From CAZAKZ01 sp964485695 (GTDB taxonomy: Bacteria; Planctomycetota; JAFGQW01): a DNA stretch of 12,213 nt. Position 1 is the stretch's first letter. Each line of letters starts with the position of its first letter. This document shows positions 1-6,606 of the stretch, piece after piece. Location: NCBI GenBank assembly GCA_964485695.1, contig CAZAKZ010000150.1:1-12213 (forward strand), in the 5' to 3' direction. Position numbers and translations under genes: made by a program. The notes beneath the pieces were generated by a model. It made no database searches. It was not told the DNA's origin and worked only from the letters and a program-made list of their open reading frames with translations.

Positions 1-46
1 AGCCGAACCGCCGTGGTACGGACCCGTATGCCCGGTGGTGTGGGAG

Positions 47-69
47 GGGGGAACCATGAGGTTTCCCCC
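47..69 (-). terminator. Hairpin at the end of the methyltransferase gene, possible weak terminator
   Basis: On the minus strand, GGGGGAA pairs with TTCCCCC and a further CC/GG pair forms after one bulged A, leaving a TCAT loop. The hairpin begins at the stop codon of the methyltransferase (69-71). No T-run follows, only a C-rich stretch, so it is not a canonical intrinsic terminator. It could instead protect the 3' end of the mRNA. The rest of positions 1-46 holds nothing I recognise. Confidence 0.3.
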
Positions 70-1010
70 TATCCCGATTGAGACCCCGCCGTTCTCGCCT
101 CGCCGAAAAAAGGAAACAGGCGTTCTTCCGCGAGGTTTGACAGAACGTTCTCCACTTCGAGGCTCAGATTTTTCAGGCGTTTTTCCGTTTCGGCGGCGGC
201 CGGGGTTTCGGGATTTAGCCGGGTCAGGACCTTTCGGATACCCTGCATCGACCTCTCGAACCAGGCCGCGGTTTGCTTGGTGACGATTTCCAGCCGCGTC
301 AGATTCAGGCCGGCTGCCTCGGACAGATCCCGGAACTCGGATTCCGAGACAAGGAACGAGAGGCCGCCGTCGCGGGTCCACGGGACGGGCCACCAGGGCG
401 TTCCGCCGGGACCTGCGAGCCAGTCGTGCCAGACCACCCGGCCGCCTTTGTCCAGAACGGACGCAGCCGCCGCGTAGAGCTCCGCCTTGTCCGGCACGTG
501 CATGTCCATGTGCTGGATCCAGACGATGTCGTACCGCTCGCCGGGATCCAGCCGGGTGTGATCCTTACAAAAGTGTCGGACCTTTTCCTCCAGGCCGAGG
601 CGTCGGGTCAAGGCCTCACCGGTCTTCACCAGCTCTGGGGAGAGGTCCACGGCCGTGACCCGGTTGTCATACTTCTCGGCCAGAAACCGCGCTGTTCCGC
701 CGAGACCCGCGCCGAGGTCCAGGACCCGGTCGCCCCTTTGCATGCCCACCCACCGGGAGAATACCCGGGTTCCCTCCAGCTGGCCGGAGTGGATCTGGTC
801 GTGGGCGGCGAGGGATTCCGAGCCGCCGGCGTCCAGGTCGATGCCCTTGCGTTCGAGGTCGGCCAGTATGGGCCGGAGGTCTCCGTGTTGTTTCCAGTGG
901 TCACGGATCCGGTTCGCCAGGTCGCTCATGAGAATGCGGATTTCCTCGATTCGAGAGAGAGGATTATCAACATCATGAGCATAGAATCCCGGCCACTGTA
1001 AATCAACCAT
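69..1010 (-). CDS. SAM-dependent methyltransferase, sarcosine/dimethylglycine N-methyltransferase-like
   Basis: The 313-residue product is a class I (Rossmann-fold) SAM-dependent methyltransferase. The glycine-rich SAM motif VLDLGAGLGG is at 96-105, followed by the acidic ribose-binding strand VTAVDLS at 118-124 and a post-motif stretch LDKGGRVVWHDWLAGPGG at about 186-203. The segments DQIHSGQLEGT (71-81) and HDWLAGPGG...PVPW closely recall the sarcosine/dimethylglycine N-methyltransferase group, which makes betaine from glycine derivatives; this is family resemblance from memory. About 70 residues precede the DQIH motif, and a charged tail of about 60 residues follows the domain. Both look like additions to the usual core. 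There is no signal peptide, so it should be cytosolic. The start is the first ATG (1008-1010), but the Shine-Dalgarno site is weak, and ATG at 929 (residue 28) is an alternative. The substrate is unproven: no other betaine genes are nearby, and a general small-molecule methyltransferase is possible. It is divergent from the secreted-protein gene. Confidence 0.85.
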   Translation of the reverse strand: MVDLQWPGFYAHDVDNPLSRIEEIRILMSDLANRIRDHWKQHGDLRPILADLERKGIDLDAGGSESLAAHDQIHSGQLEGTRVFSRWVGMQRGDRVLDLGAGLGGTARFLAEKYDNRVTAVDLSPELVKTGEALTRRLGLEEKVRHFCKDHTRLDPGERYDIVWIQHMDMHVPDKAELYAAAASVLDKGGRVVWHDWLAGPGGTPWWPVPWTRDGGLSFLVSESEFRDLSEAAGLNLTRLEIVTKQTAAWFERSMQGIRKVLTRLNPETPAAAETEKRLKNLSLEVENVLSNLAEERLFPFFGEARTAGSQSG

Positions 1011-1045
1011 TCCGCGGTCTGGCCCGGCGAGGGATCAGATCATTC

Positions 1046-1075
1046 TTGCTCCGCACCCGGCCCCCGTAGTATAAT
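1046..1075 (+). promoter_or_regulatory. Sigma70-type promoter for the secreted protein gene
   Basis: TTGCTC (1046-1051) and a perfect TATAAT (1070-1075) are separated by 18 bp. Transcription would start near 1082, giving a leader of about 64 nt before the ATG at 1146. It lies in the 129-135 bp divergent region between the methyltransferase and the secreted protein, so it may also influence the methyltransferase. I saw no convincing promoter for the minus strand here. Confidence 0.5.
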
Positions 1076-1131
1076 CTTCACGATCCGGAATACCCGAAGA
1101 TCACAGGATGCAGTTCTTCCATACAGGTTTC

Positions 1132-1139
1132 AGAAGGAG
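1132..1139 (+). promoter_or_regulatory. Strong ribosome binding site that decides the start at 1146
   Basis: AGAAGGAG lies at 1132-1139. Two in-frame ATGs follow, at 1140 and 1146. The first touches the Shine-Dalgarno sequence with no spacing, while the second has a proper 6-nt spacing. Translation should therefore begin at 1146. Confidence 0.7.
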
Positions 1140-1145
1140 ATGACC

Positions 1146-2441
1146 ATGCTTCGCACGCTATCGATCGCTGCGGTTCTTTTCGCGCTCCTAGTCGTACCGG
1201 CCTTTGCTCAGCATCACAATGACGGCTGGTTCGTTCCGGGAAACCGCCACATCCACTACGTGGACTCCGTCGGCTCTGTGACCTCGATGTCGTTCTCGGC
1301 CAGTTACGTCTATTCCGCAATCATGAACTGGGACAACAAGACGGTCCTCACCTTCGACTATTCCCAGAACGCCATCGTGCAGGTCGATCCGAAAACCCTG
1401 ACCGTGCTGGGCACCCTGATCAAGGACGCGCGCCTCACGAGCAGTAACTCTGTGTCGGACATGGCCTTCGACTCCAACGGGGACCTCTACGTGGCGTGTT
1501 ATTCCGGCATCAAGGGCATCTACAAGACGTCGATAACCAATCCGGGGCTGACCCTTGCCGCCAACAGTGGCCCCATTGCGAACGGCGCCGGCAACATGTC
1601 CCTGGATCCCGATACGGGGGAGCTGCTGGTCACGCCCAACTTCACCGCGGCGCGTGATCTCTACCTCTATCACAGGGACGGATCGACGTATTCCACGGTG
1701 GGGAACGGTTTCTACACCCGCTACGGCACCTACAAGCACATCCTGACGGGCGACATCTATTCAGGCACCTGCTGCGGAAAGAACGGCGGTGGTTCGGGGG
1801 CGGCCCTCATCAAGCTCGCGGCCGGCACCACCACCGCGACCACGCTGTTCCCCAACGCCACGGTACGCGGGGGCTACTCGCCGTGGCCGGATCGCGCGAG
1901 CGCAGCCACGCAGCGTCTCGTTCTCTCCACCTGGATGGAAAGCGCCACTACCGGCGGGAACGGCCTCTGGCTGGTCGATATCGCTAACACAACCATGACC
2001 AAGCTGGCTACTATCACCACCGGCAACACGCACAAGGCCGTGCACGTCTTCGGCCGGAACCTCCAGACCATAAACACCGGGAAGGGCAAATGGGCCGTGC
2101 GCGTGAGCTTTCCGGGCATGCAGGGCTTGAATTACGCGGTGGCCCTCAGCCTATCCGGCGTCCGGCCCTACCTCACGATTCCAGACGGACGGCACATTCC
2201 CATCGTGCCCGACGACTTCATGGCGTTGAGCCTCACTACCGGGCTTGCTCCGTTCTTCACCAAAAACATCGGCACCCTGAACGCCAGCGCCGAAGGCACT
2301 GCATTCATCGACGTCAGCATGCTCGGCAAGGCGGTCAACGGGCTCGTCTTCTATCTTCTTCCCGCGGTGCTCGATTCTCGGGCCCCCTTCGGAATCTTTA
2401 TCATCGGTGATCCAAAGCCACTTGTCATCGAAGGGCTGTAA
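1146..2441 (+). CDS. Secreted beta-propeller-like protein with a C-terminal beta-rich domain
   Basis: The product has 431 residues from the ATG at 1146, chosen for its Shine-Dalgarno spacing. A Sec signal peptide is clear: MLR, a hydrophobic core, and AFA|Q, with cleavage expected after residue 21. The mature part has repeated strand-turn units such as MAFDSNGDLYVA and MSLDPDTGELLVTP, as in NHL, SMP-30 or similar propellers, so a propeller fold of some kind is likely up to about residue 310. From about residue 315 a different domain follows, with YAVALSLSG, IPDGRHIPIVPDD and a LNASAEGTAFI stretch. I recall this pattern at the C-termini of many secreted proteins of Planctomycetota and related phyla, but do not know its function. 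A vicinal Cys-Cys pair occurs in GTCCGKN. No catalytic residues or C-terminal sorting signal are evident. It probably acts outside the inner membrane as a binding or structural protein. It leads a short operon with the CPBP gene 8 bp downstream. Confidence 0.85.
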   Translation: MLRTLSIAAVLFALLVVPAFAQHHNDGWFVPGNRHIHYVDSVGSVTSMSFSASYVYSAIMNWDNKTVLTFDYSQNAIVQVDPKTLTVLGTLIKDARLTSSNSVSDMAFDSNGDLYVACYSGIKGIYKTSITNPGLTLAANSGPIANGAGNMSLDPDTGELLVTPNFTAARDLYLYHRDGSTYSTVGNGFYTRYGTYKHILTGDIYSGTCCGKNGGGSGAALIKLAAGTTTATTLFPNATVRGGYSPWPDRASAATQRLVLSTWMESATTGGNGLWLVDIANTTMTKLATITTGNTHKAVHVFGRNLQTINTGKGKWAVRVSFPGMQGLNYAVALSLSGVRPYLTIPDGRHIPIVPDDFMALSLTTGLAPFFTKNIGTLNASAEGTAFIDVSMLGKAVNGLVFYLLPAVLDSRAPFGIFIIGDPKPLVIEGL

Positions 2442-2449
2442 GCATCGCC

Positions 2450-3289
2450 ATGGAAATACGCCGCGCGGCGACAGGCCGCGCGGCGCGGAGGCCGCGACTT
2501 CTGAAAGTAACCTGCGTTTTCGGGATCGTCGCTTCCTTCCTCCTCTTCACCTACAATCCCCAGTTCGGCTGCTGGCTCTCTCTCCTCGGAACGGTCCTGG
2601 TTCTGGCGTTTTCACGCCTGGCGTGGCCGGGTGAATGGGCCGCCCGCGTCGGATTCAGGATTCCTGTAATGGAGATCCTGTCCTCTTGCGTTCTGCTCCT
2701 TGTCTGTGTCGCCGTATCATACACCATGGTCCGTATCGCCGCCGGTGGAGCCGGTGTCTCGTTCACGCCCTTCTTCGCCCGGGAAAACATGGTGTTTCGC
2801 CTGGTGCACACGGCCGGGCAGACCGTGAACGAGGAGATGGTCCTGGGCGCTCTCCTCCTGGGTGTTGTTTCGCGGCGATGTGCGAGAGCGAGGTTCATCG
2901 TCGTCTCGGTTCTCGTGGCCGTGGTCTTCGCCCTGCTCCATTTTGCGTTCTATGCCTTCAGGCCGGAGAGCGCCGTCAATTACGGAATCCTCTCGATCCC
3001 GGCGCTCCTGTCGGTATTCGGCGCCGGGGTTCTCCGGAACAACCTGATCCTGCACTACCGGCACGTCGGTTTCGCCTGGGCCATTCACCTCGGCTGGAAC
3101 CTGGTATTCTTGAACAGTTCGCTGTCGGCCGGCGGGTCGCGGTTGAATGAACCCCGGCAGTTCAACCTGTTGCTCGGGCACCCGATCATGGTGGTGGTGG
3201 TCCTGGCTGCGATGGCGGCCACCATCGTCCTCTGTAGAAAAAAGCTCTTTGCACAGCGGGACCGACCGGCTCACCTCGCTCCGCTTTGA
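2450..3289 (+). CDS. CPBP-family (Abi/CAAX protease-like) membrane protein with an altered motif 1
   Basis: This is a 279-residue polytopic membrane protein with hydrophobic segments at about 20-55, 74-97, 147-170, 180-200, 207-222 and 246-262. It carries recognisable CPBP intramembrane-protease motifs: EE at 128-129 (motif 1), FALLH at 160-164 (motif 2, FxxxH) and HLGWN at 213-217 (motif 3, HxxxN). These supply the Glu and His residues that act in the family, which includes the type II CAAX prenyl endopeptidase Rce1 and bacteriocin-immunity-type proteins. The arginine usual in motif 1 (EExxxR) is replaced by glycine (G133), so activity may be changed. The N-terminus is Arg-rich and positive, consistent with a cytosolic end. 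The start at 2450 has only a distant AAGGG (2431-2435), so translation may depend on coupling with the upstream gene, which stops 8 bp earlier. The 3' end overlaps the converging lipoprotein gene by 19 bp. The substrate is unknown. Confidence 0.8.
   Translation: MEIRRAATGRAARRPRLLKVTCVFGIVASFLLFTYNPQFGCWLSLLGTVLVLAFSRLAWPGEWAARVGFRIPVMEILSSCVLLLVCVAVSYTMVRIAAGGAGVSFTPFFARENMVFRLVHTAGQTVNEEMVLGALLLGVVSRRCARARFIVVSVLVAVVFALLHFAFYAFRPESAVNYGILSIPALLSVFGAGVLRNNLILHYRHVGFAWAIHLGWNLVFLNSSLSAGGSRLNEPRQFNLLLGHPIMVVVVLAAMAATIVLCRKKLFAQRDRPAHLAPL
2459..2485 (+). promoter_or_regulatory. GC-only 11-bp hairpin in the first codons of the CPBP gene
   Basis: Positions 2459-2469 pair perfectly with 2475-2485 across a 5-nt loop (GACAG). 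Each arm contains the self-complementary GCCGCGCGGC, so the same structure is also a 10-11 bp direct repeat with a 15-bp period. It starts 7 nt after the ATG (2450-2452), within the footprint of an initiating ribosome. It may lower translation of the CPBP gene or serve as an intercistronic structure. It could also simply reflect an Arg/Ala-rich N-terminus in GC-rich DNA. Confidence 0.45.
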
Positions 3290-4443
3290 CCCGGAGCGGT
3301 CAGTCTGAACAGGCTGGGAACTTGCCCCCTGAGGATCCGGCAAATGGCTTCGTGGATGGCCCTGAAGGCAATCCGGGAGGGCGTGGTGACGTTGGTGAAC
3401 AGGATCACGGTGGTGTCGTTGTCCGGCCTGCTGAACTTGCACCAGGACCGGAATCCGGCGGTGCCGCCTCCGTGGGAGACGTAGCGGCGGCCCTCTTCGG
3501 TGAAGACGCGGAATCCCAGGGCATAGTCGGAGATCCCGCCGCCGGCCAGGATCGGTGGCACCAGCGCCCTTTCCAGAGTCTCCGGTTTCAGGAGCTTCCC
3601 GCAACGCAGGGCCCGGTCGAACGCCAGCAGATCCCCGACCGTGGACACGATTTCGTCATCGCCGTAGGTCAGGCCGTGAATCCTGGGGCCGGCGTCCGGA
3701 TCGGGATCCGGTACGATTCCATCGTAGGGTTCGCGTCGATAACCGGAAGCAAGACCCGGCACGCGTCTGTCCTTCATCAGGCTGTACACGAAGGTTTTCT
3801 TCATGCCCGCCGGCTCGAAGATGTTCTCCCGGAGGAACACATCGAAGGCCTGGCCGGATGCCTTCTCCACGATCAACGCCAGCAGCACGTACCCGGTGTT
3901 GCTGTACCGGGTTCTCTCTCCGGGCTTCCAGGCGGAGTCCGGCTTGAATGCCTCGAGGAACGCCAGGTAGTCCTTGTTGGTATAGGCCGGCTCGGTCTTT
4001 CCGTAAAAATCGTAGAACCGTTTCCGGAGCGCCACGTCGCCGTACACGTCGAAGAGCCCCGACGTGTGACTCAGAAGGCCCCGGAGGGTGACGCCGTGGT
4101 AGGGTAGCTCAGGAAAAAACCTGGTGAGGGAGTCATCGAGGCGGAGGGCGCCTCGCTCCACCAGCTTGTGAACGGCCACGGCCGTGAATGTCTTGGAGAT
4201 GGATGCGATCTCGAACACGGCATCCACGTCCATGCGTTCGTTTCTCTCCCGGTTGCTGAATCCGAAGGCTTGCTTGTAGAGGACCTCGCCCTTGTCGGCC
4301 ACGAGCACGACGCCGTTGAAATGACCGAGTTTCGAGAACAGCTCTGTCAGTTTCCCGGCCACAGGGGATTTCGGACCAGGCCGGATATGGGTGCAGGCGG
4401 TGAGGACCAGCAGGAGGAGAAAACACGCACATAGTCGTTTCAT
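3271..4443 (-). CDS. Serine hydrolase lipoprotein of the beta-lactamase / class C PBP-like family
   Basis: The 390-residue product starts at the ATG at 4441-4443, chosen because it gives a perfect lipoprotein signal peptide (MKRLC..., a run of leucines, lipobox LTAC with Cys17). The open frame runs further upstream, but that part lies antisense to the peptidase gene and is not believable. The catalytic motifs of the beta-lactamase-fold serine hydrolases are all present: SISK at 81-84 (nucleophile Ser81, Lys84), YSN at 180-182, and HGG at 324-326 in place of KTG. The family (Pfam Beta-lactamase; class C enzymes, EstB-type esterases, D-aminopeptidases) cleaves esters, D-peptides or beta-lactams. 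An HGG third motif leans towards esterase or peptidase rather than true beta-lactamase. It would be anchored in the periplasm or outer membrane. It lies 92 bp downstream of the S9 peptidase on the same strand and overlaps the CPBP gene tail to tail by 19 bp. The Shine-Dalgarno site is absent or very weak. Confidence 0.9.
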   Translation of the reverse strand: MKRLCACFLLLLVLTACTHIRPGPKSPVAGKLTELFSKLGHFNGVVLVADKGEVLYKQAFGFSNRERNERMDVDAVFEIASISKTFTAVAVHKLVERGALRLDDSLTRFFPELPYHGVTLRGLLSHTSGLFDVYGDVALRKRFYDFYGKTEPAYTNKDYLAFLEAFKPDSAWKPGERTRYSNTGYVLLALIVEKASGQAFDVFLRENIFEPAGMKKTFVYSLMKDRRVPGLASGYRREPYDGIVPDPDPDAGPRIHGLTYGDDEIVSTVGDLLAFDRALRCGKLLKPETLERALVPPILAGGGISDYALGFRVFTEEGRRYVSHGGGTAGFRSWCKFSRPDNDTTVILFTNVTTPSRIAFRAIHEAICRILRGQVPSLFRLTAPGQSGAR

Positions 4444-4449
4444 GCCGGG

Positions 4450-4477
4450 AATATACCAGAATGCTGCGGTCGGGCAA
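4450..4477 (-). promoter_or_regulatory. Possible promoter giving a leaderless mRNA for the lipoprotein gene
   Basis: On the minus strand TTGCCC (4472-4477) is followed after 16 bp by TATATT (4450-4455). Only 6 nt separate this -10-like box from the ATG at 4443, so transcription would start at or next to the start codon. The gene lacks a clear Shine-Dalgarno site, which fits a leaderless message. A chance match in the 92-bp gap, with read-through from the peptidase gene as the real source of transcript, is the alternative. Confidence 0.35.
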
Positions 4478-4535
4478 ACCGATGAAAGGCCAGGCATCAG
4501 AAGGTTCTTGGGACAGTTTCTTATCCCTGCCGCTC

Positions 4536-6458
4536 TCACAGGTTGTCGATCTCCACGGCCTCGAGGTCGTCTGCCGGTTCGAATCCGAAGATGCGGGAAT
4601 AGAAATAGAGCTCGCCCTCGTACGCACGACGGATGCTCTCGGCCTTCCGGAATCCGTGCTGCTCGCCCTCGAAAGTGACCAGCGCCACGGGAATACCGCG
4701 GCTCCGTAAGGCATCGGCCATCCTCTCGGACTGGTCCGGTGGCACCACTTTGTCGTCCAGGCCCTGGAAGAAGATGACCGGGCAGGTGATGCGGTCCGCG
4801 TGGAGGAGGGGGGACCGTTCCCGGTAGAGGGCCCTGCATGCCGGGTACGGCCCAACAAGTCTGTCCAGGTACCGGGACTCGAACTTGTGCGTGTCCTCGG
4901 TGAGGGCCTCCAGGCTGCTGACGCCGTAGTGGCTCGCGCCGGCCTTGAACACGTCCCGGAAGGCAAGAGCGGCCAGGACGGTGTATCCACCAGCACTGCC
5001 GCCGGTGATGGCAAGACGGTCGGGATCCACCTCGCCTCGATCCACGACGTGACGCGCTGCGTACGCGCAGTCGTCCACGTCCACCTCGCCCCACCGGCCG
5101 TAGAGGACCTCGCGGTAGGGCCGGCCGTATCCGGTGCTGCCGCCGTAGTTCACGTCCAGCACCGCGAATCCGCGGGTGGTCCAGTAGTGGATCTTCAGGA
5201 CAAAGGCGGCCGGGGCTGCGGCCGTGGGACCGCCGTGGATCATGACCAGCAGGGGCGGCTTTTCATCCTCGGGGCCCCGGTGACTCCTGTTCCGGGGGCG
5301 ATAGAGGAAGGCGCGGGCCAGGCGGTCGTCCTGGCTGGAGAATTCCACGGGTTCGGGAACGGAGATGTCACCCGCATCGAGGCGGACCTCGCTGGAGCGG
5401 CGGAGGATTTCGGCGCGTCCGGAATCGAGGTCGAGCCGCACCTGAGCATCCGCCTTCGACGGGAATCCGGCGGTGAATGCCACGAAGCCGTCTCCTGCGC
5501 GCAGCCCGGTGATGAACGAGCATTCGGTATCGATGGGCGTGAGGCGCCCCGTGCGTGTGTTCAATCGCGCCAGATTCCAGAAGCCGTCCATGGTGTAGGT
5601 GCATACGATGTCCGTGGCCGAGACGAAGCAGTAGGTGGACATACCGAAGACCCAGAGCGGCAGGCCGAACTCGGCTTCCATGGGGCAGAGAGCTTCGAGT
5701 TCACCGTTTCCGAGGCAATAGAGGTTCCACCAGCCGGTGCGGTCGGATACGAAGGTGAGGACGCCGTCCGGAGACCACCGGGGCTGGAACACGGACTCCC
5801 CCTTGCCGCCTGCCGCCAGATGCATGTTTTCCAGGGTGCCGTCCTCGGCCACGTCGGCCATCCAGAGCGCTGTGGCGTCCCAGGGCATGTCGGGATGATT
5901 CCAGGTGAGCCAGGCCAGGCGCGAGGCGTCCGGACTCAGGCACGGGGCCGCGTAGAAATCGTTGCCGCCGACCAGGGTCGTCACCTCGCCTGTTCTCAGA
6001 TCCACCGAGGCCAGAGTGTTCCGGGGCTCCTCATCGCCCGGCTCCTCCAGGATGCAGAGAATACGCTGCCGCCGCTTGTCTACCTCGAGGTCGGCGTAGC
6101 GCCTCGCGGATTCGGGTGTCAGGGGTTCGGGATCGGCGCCGGGGAGCTGGCGGTGGAGCCGGCCGTCCTGGAAGTTCGAGAAGTAGACCGTCCCCTGGTG
6201 CACCGTGAAGGCGCCACCGCCGTACTCATGGACCCGGGTGCGCACGTTGAAGCCCGCGGGCGTCACGTCCCGGGTGACGCCCGCGCCGGTGCGCACCACC
6301 ACGACGAACCGCCCCCCCTCCGAGGGCCGTCCTTCCACCCAGTAGACGTCCTCGCCGTCGGCGGCCAGATCGCCGAGTCGCACGGTACCCGAAGTGAGGA
6401 GATCGGCAGTGACCGGGGATTTCCAGGTGCCGTAGGGCGAAATGGTGCGGGACGACAT
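4536..6458 (-). CDS. S9 family serine peptidase (prolyl oligopeptidase / acylaminoacyl-peptidase type)
   Basis: The 640-residue product has the two-part layout of S9 peptidases: an N-terminal beta-propeller (about 1-370) with repeats such as YWVEGRPSEGGR, PCLSPDASRLAW and PRWSPDGVLTFVSDRTG, and a C-terminal alpha/beta hydrolase domain (about 395-630). The catalytic triad is readable: Ser488 in GGSAGG, Asp569 in GLDDKVVPP and His601 in GEQHGF. The oxyanion region MIHGGPT and the GGSTGYGR stretch are also typical. Members cut short peptides, often next to proline or at acylated N-termini, and the length is normal. No signal peptide is seen, so it should be cytosolic. The start ATG has a good CAGGAGAG site a few bases upstream. 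The lipoprotein hydrolase gene follows on the same strand after 92 bp and could be co-transcribed. It is divergent from the metal ATPase. The subfamily and exact specificity cannot be settled by eye. Confidence 0.95.
   Translation of the reverse strand: MSSRTISPYGTWKSPVTADLLTSGTVRLGDLAADGEDVYWVEGRPSEGGRFVVVVRTGAGVTRDVTPAGFNVRTRVHEYGGGAFTVHQGTVYFSNFQDGRLHRQLPGADPEPLTPESARRYADLEVDKRRQRILCILEEPGDEEPRNTLASVDLRTGEVTTLVGGNDFYAAPCLSPDASRLAWLTWNHPDMPWDATALWMADVAEDGTLENMHLAAGGKGESVFQPRWSPDGVLTFVSDRTGWWNLYCLGNGELEALCPMEAEFGLPLWVFGMSTYCFVSATDIVCTYTMDGFWNLARLNTRTGRLTPIDTECSFITGLRAGDGFVAFTAGFPSKADAQVRLDLDSGRAEILRRSSEVRLDAGDISVPEPVEFSSQDDRLARAFLYRPRNRSHRGPEDEKPPLLVMIHGGPTAAAPAAFVLKIHYWTTRGFAVLDVNYGGSTGYGRPYREVLYGRWGEVDVDDCAYAARHVVDRGEVDPDRLAITGGSAGGYTVLAALAFRDVFKAGASHYGVSSLEALTEDTHKFESRYLDRLVGPYPACRALYRERSPLLHADRITCPVIFFQGLDDKVVPPDQSERMADALRSRGIPVALVTFEGEQHGFRKAESIRRAYEGELYFYSRIFGFEPADDLEAVEIDNL
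6255..6285. repeat. 12-bp perfect inverted repeat inside the peptidase gene
   Basis: Positions 6255-6266 and 6274-6285 are perfect inverted copies (arm CGCGGGCGTCAC) with a 7-bp centre. It falls in codons for the nearly symmetric residues AGVTRDVTPAG near residues 58-69 of the peptidase. The coding symmetry may be the whole explanation. It could also form a hairpin early in the peptidase mRNA. Confidence 0.35.
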
Positions 6459-6493
6459 GGTGCTCTCCTGAATCGTTCAACTGGAAGTCCGCC

Positions 6494-6521
6494 ATGGTAG
6501 TCAGGAATGTCGATTTGGCAA
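6494..6521 (-). promoter_or_regulatory. Possible promoter of the S9 peptidase gene
   Basis: On the minus strand TTGCCA (6516-6521), a 16-bp spacer and TACCAT (6494-6499) give a modest sigma70-like match about 36 bp upstream of the start codon. It sits in the divergent region shared with the metal ATPase gene. Confidence 0.3.
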
Positions 6522-6541
6522 CTGCTTGACTCTGGTAGGGA

Positions 6542-6555
6542 ATCCGATTTCGGAT
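6542..6555. promoter_or_regulatory. 14-bp palindrome in the divergent intergenic region
   Basis: ATCCGA-TT-TCGGAT is a perfect palindrome except for its two centre bases. It lies between the putative minus-strand promoter of the peptidase and the TATAAT box of the ATPase, a usual place for an operator. No regulator gene is nearby, so the binding protein is unknown and chance cannot be excluded. Confidence 0.3.
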
Positions 6556-6585
6556 CCGGAACGCGTCAGGGGGTGGAATTCCGTT

Positions 6586-6591
6586 TATAAT
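6586..6591 (+). promoter_or_regulatory. Perfect -10 box upstream of the metal ATPase
   Basis: TATAAT at 6586-6591 is the only consensus-quality element in the 232-bp divergent region (6459-6690). A recognisable -35 box is missing at the right distance, where GCGTCA or similar is found, so an activator may be needed. Transcription would start near 6598 and leave a leader of about 90 nt. Confidence 0.4.
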
Positions 6592-6606
6592 GGTTTCCCC
6601 ATTGAC

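Noticed and set aside
2717..3604. Minus-strand open frame of 295 codons across the CPBP and lipoprotein genes
   Set aside because: Low-complexity Arg/His/Pro-rich translation without motifs; it overlaps two well-supported genes.
3271..4443. Antibiotic-resistance beta-lactamase
   Set aside because: The SxxK and YxN motifs fit the fold, but the third motif is HGG and the protein is a lipoprotein of the broad serine hydrolase group, so a resistance role is not supported.
4444..5094. Upstream extension of the lipoprotein hydrolase reading frame to a 607-residue protein
   Set aside because: The added 217 residues are Arg/Gly/Pro-rich, antisense to the S9 peptidase, and would bury a perfect lipoprotein signal peptide.
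4800..6500. Long plus-strand open frame (566 codons) opposite the S9 peptidase
   Set aside because: It is the reverse-strand shadow of a GC-rich gene with full catalytic motifs. Its own translation shows no domain, and its composition is typical of antisense frames.
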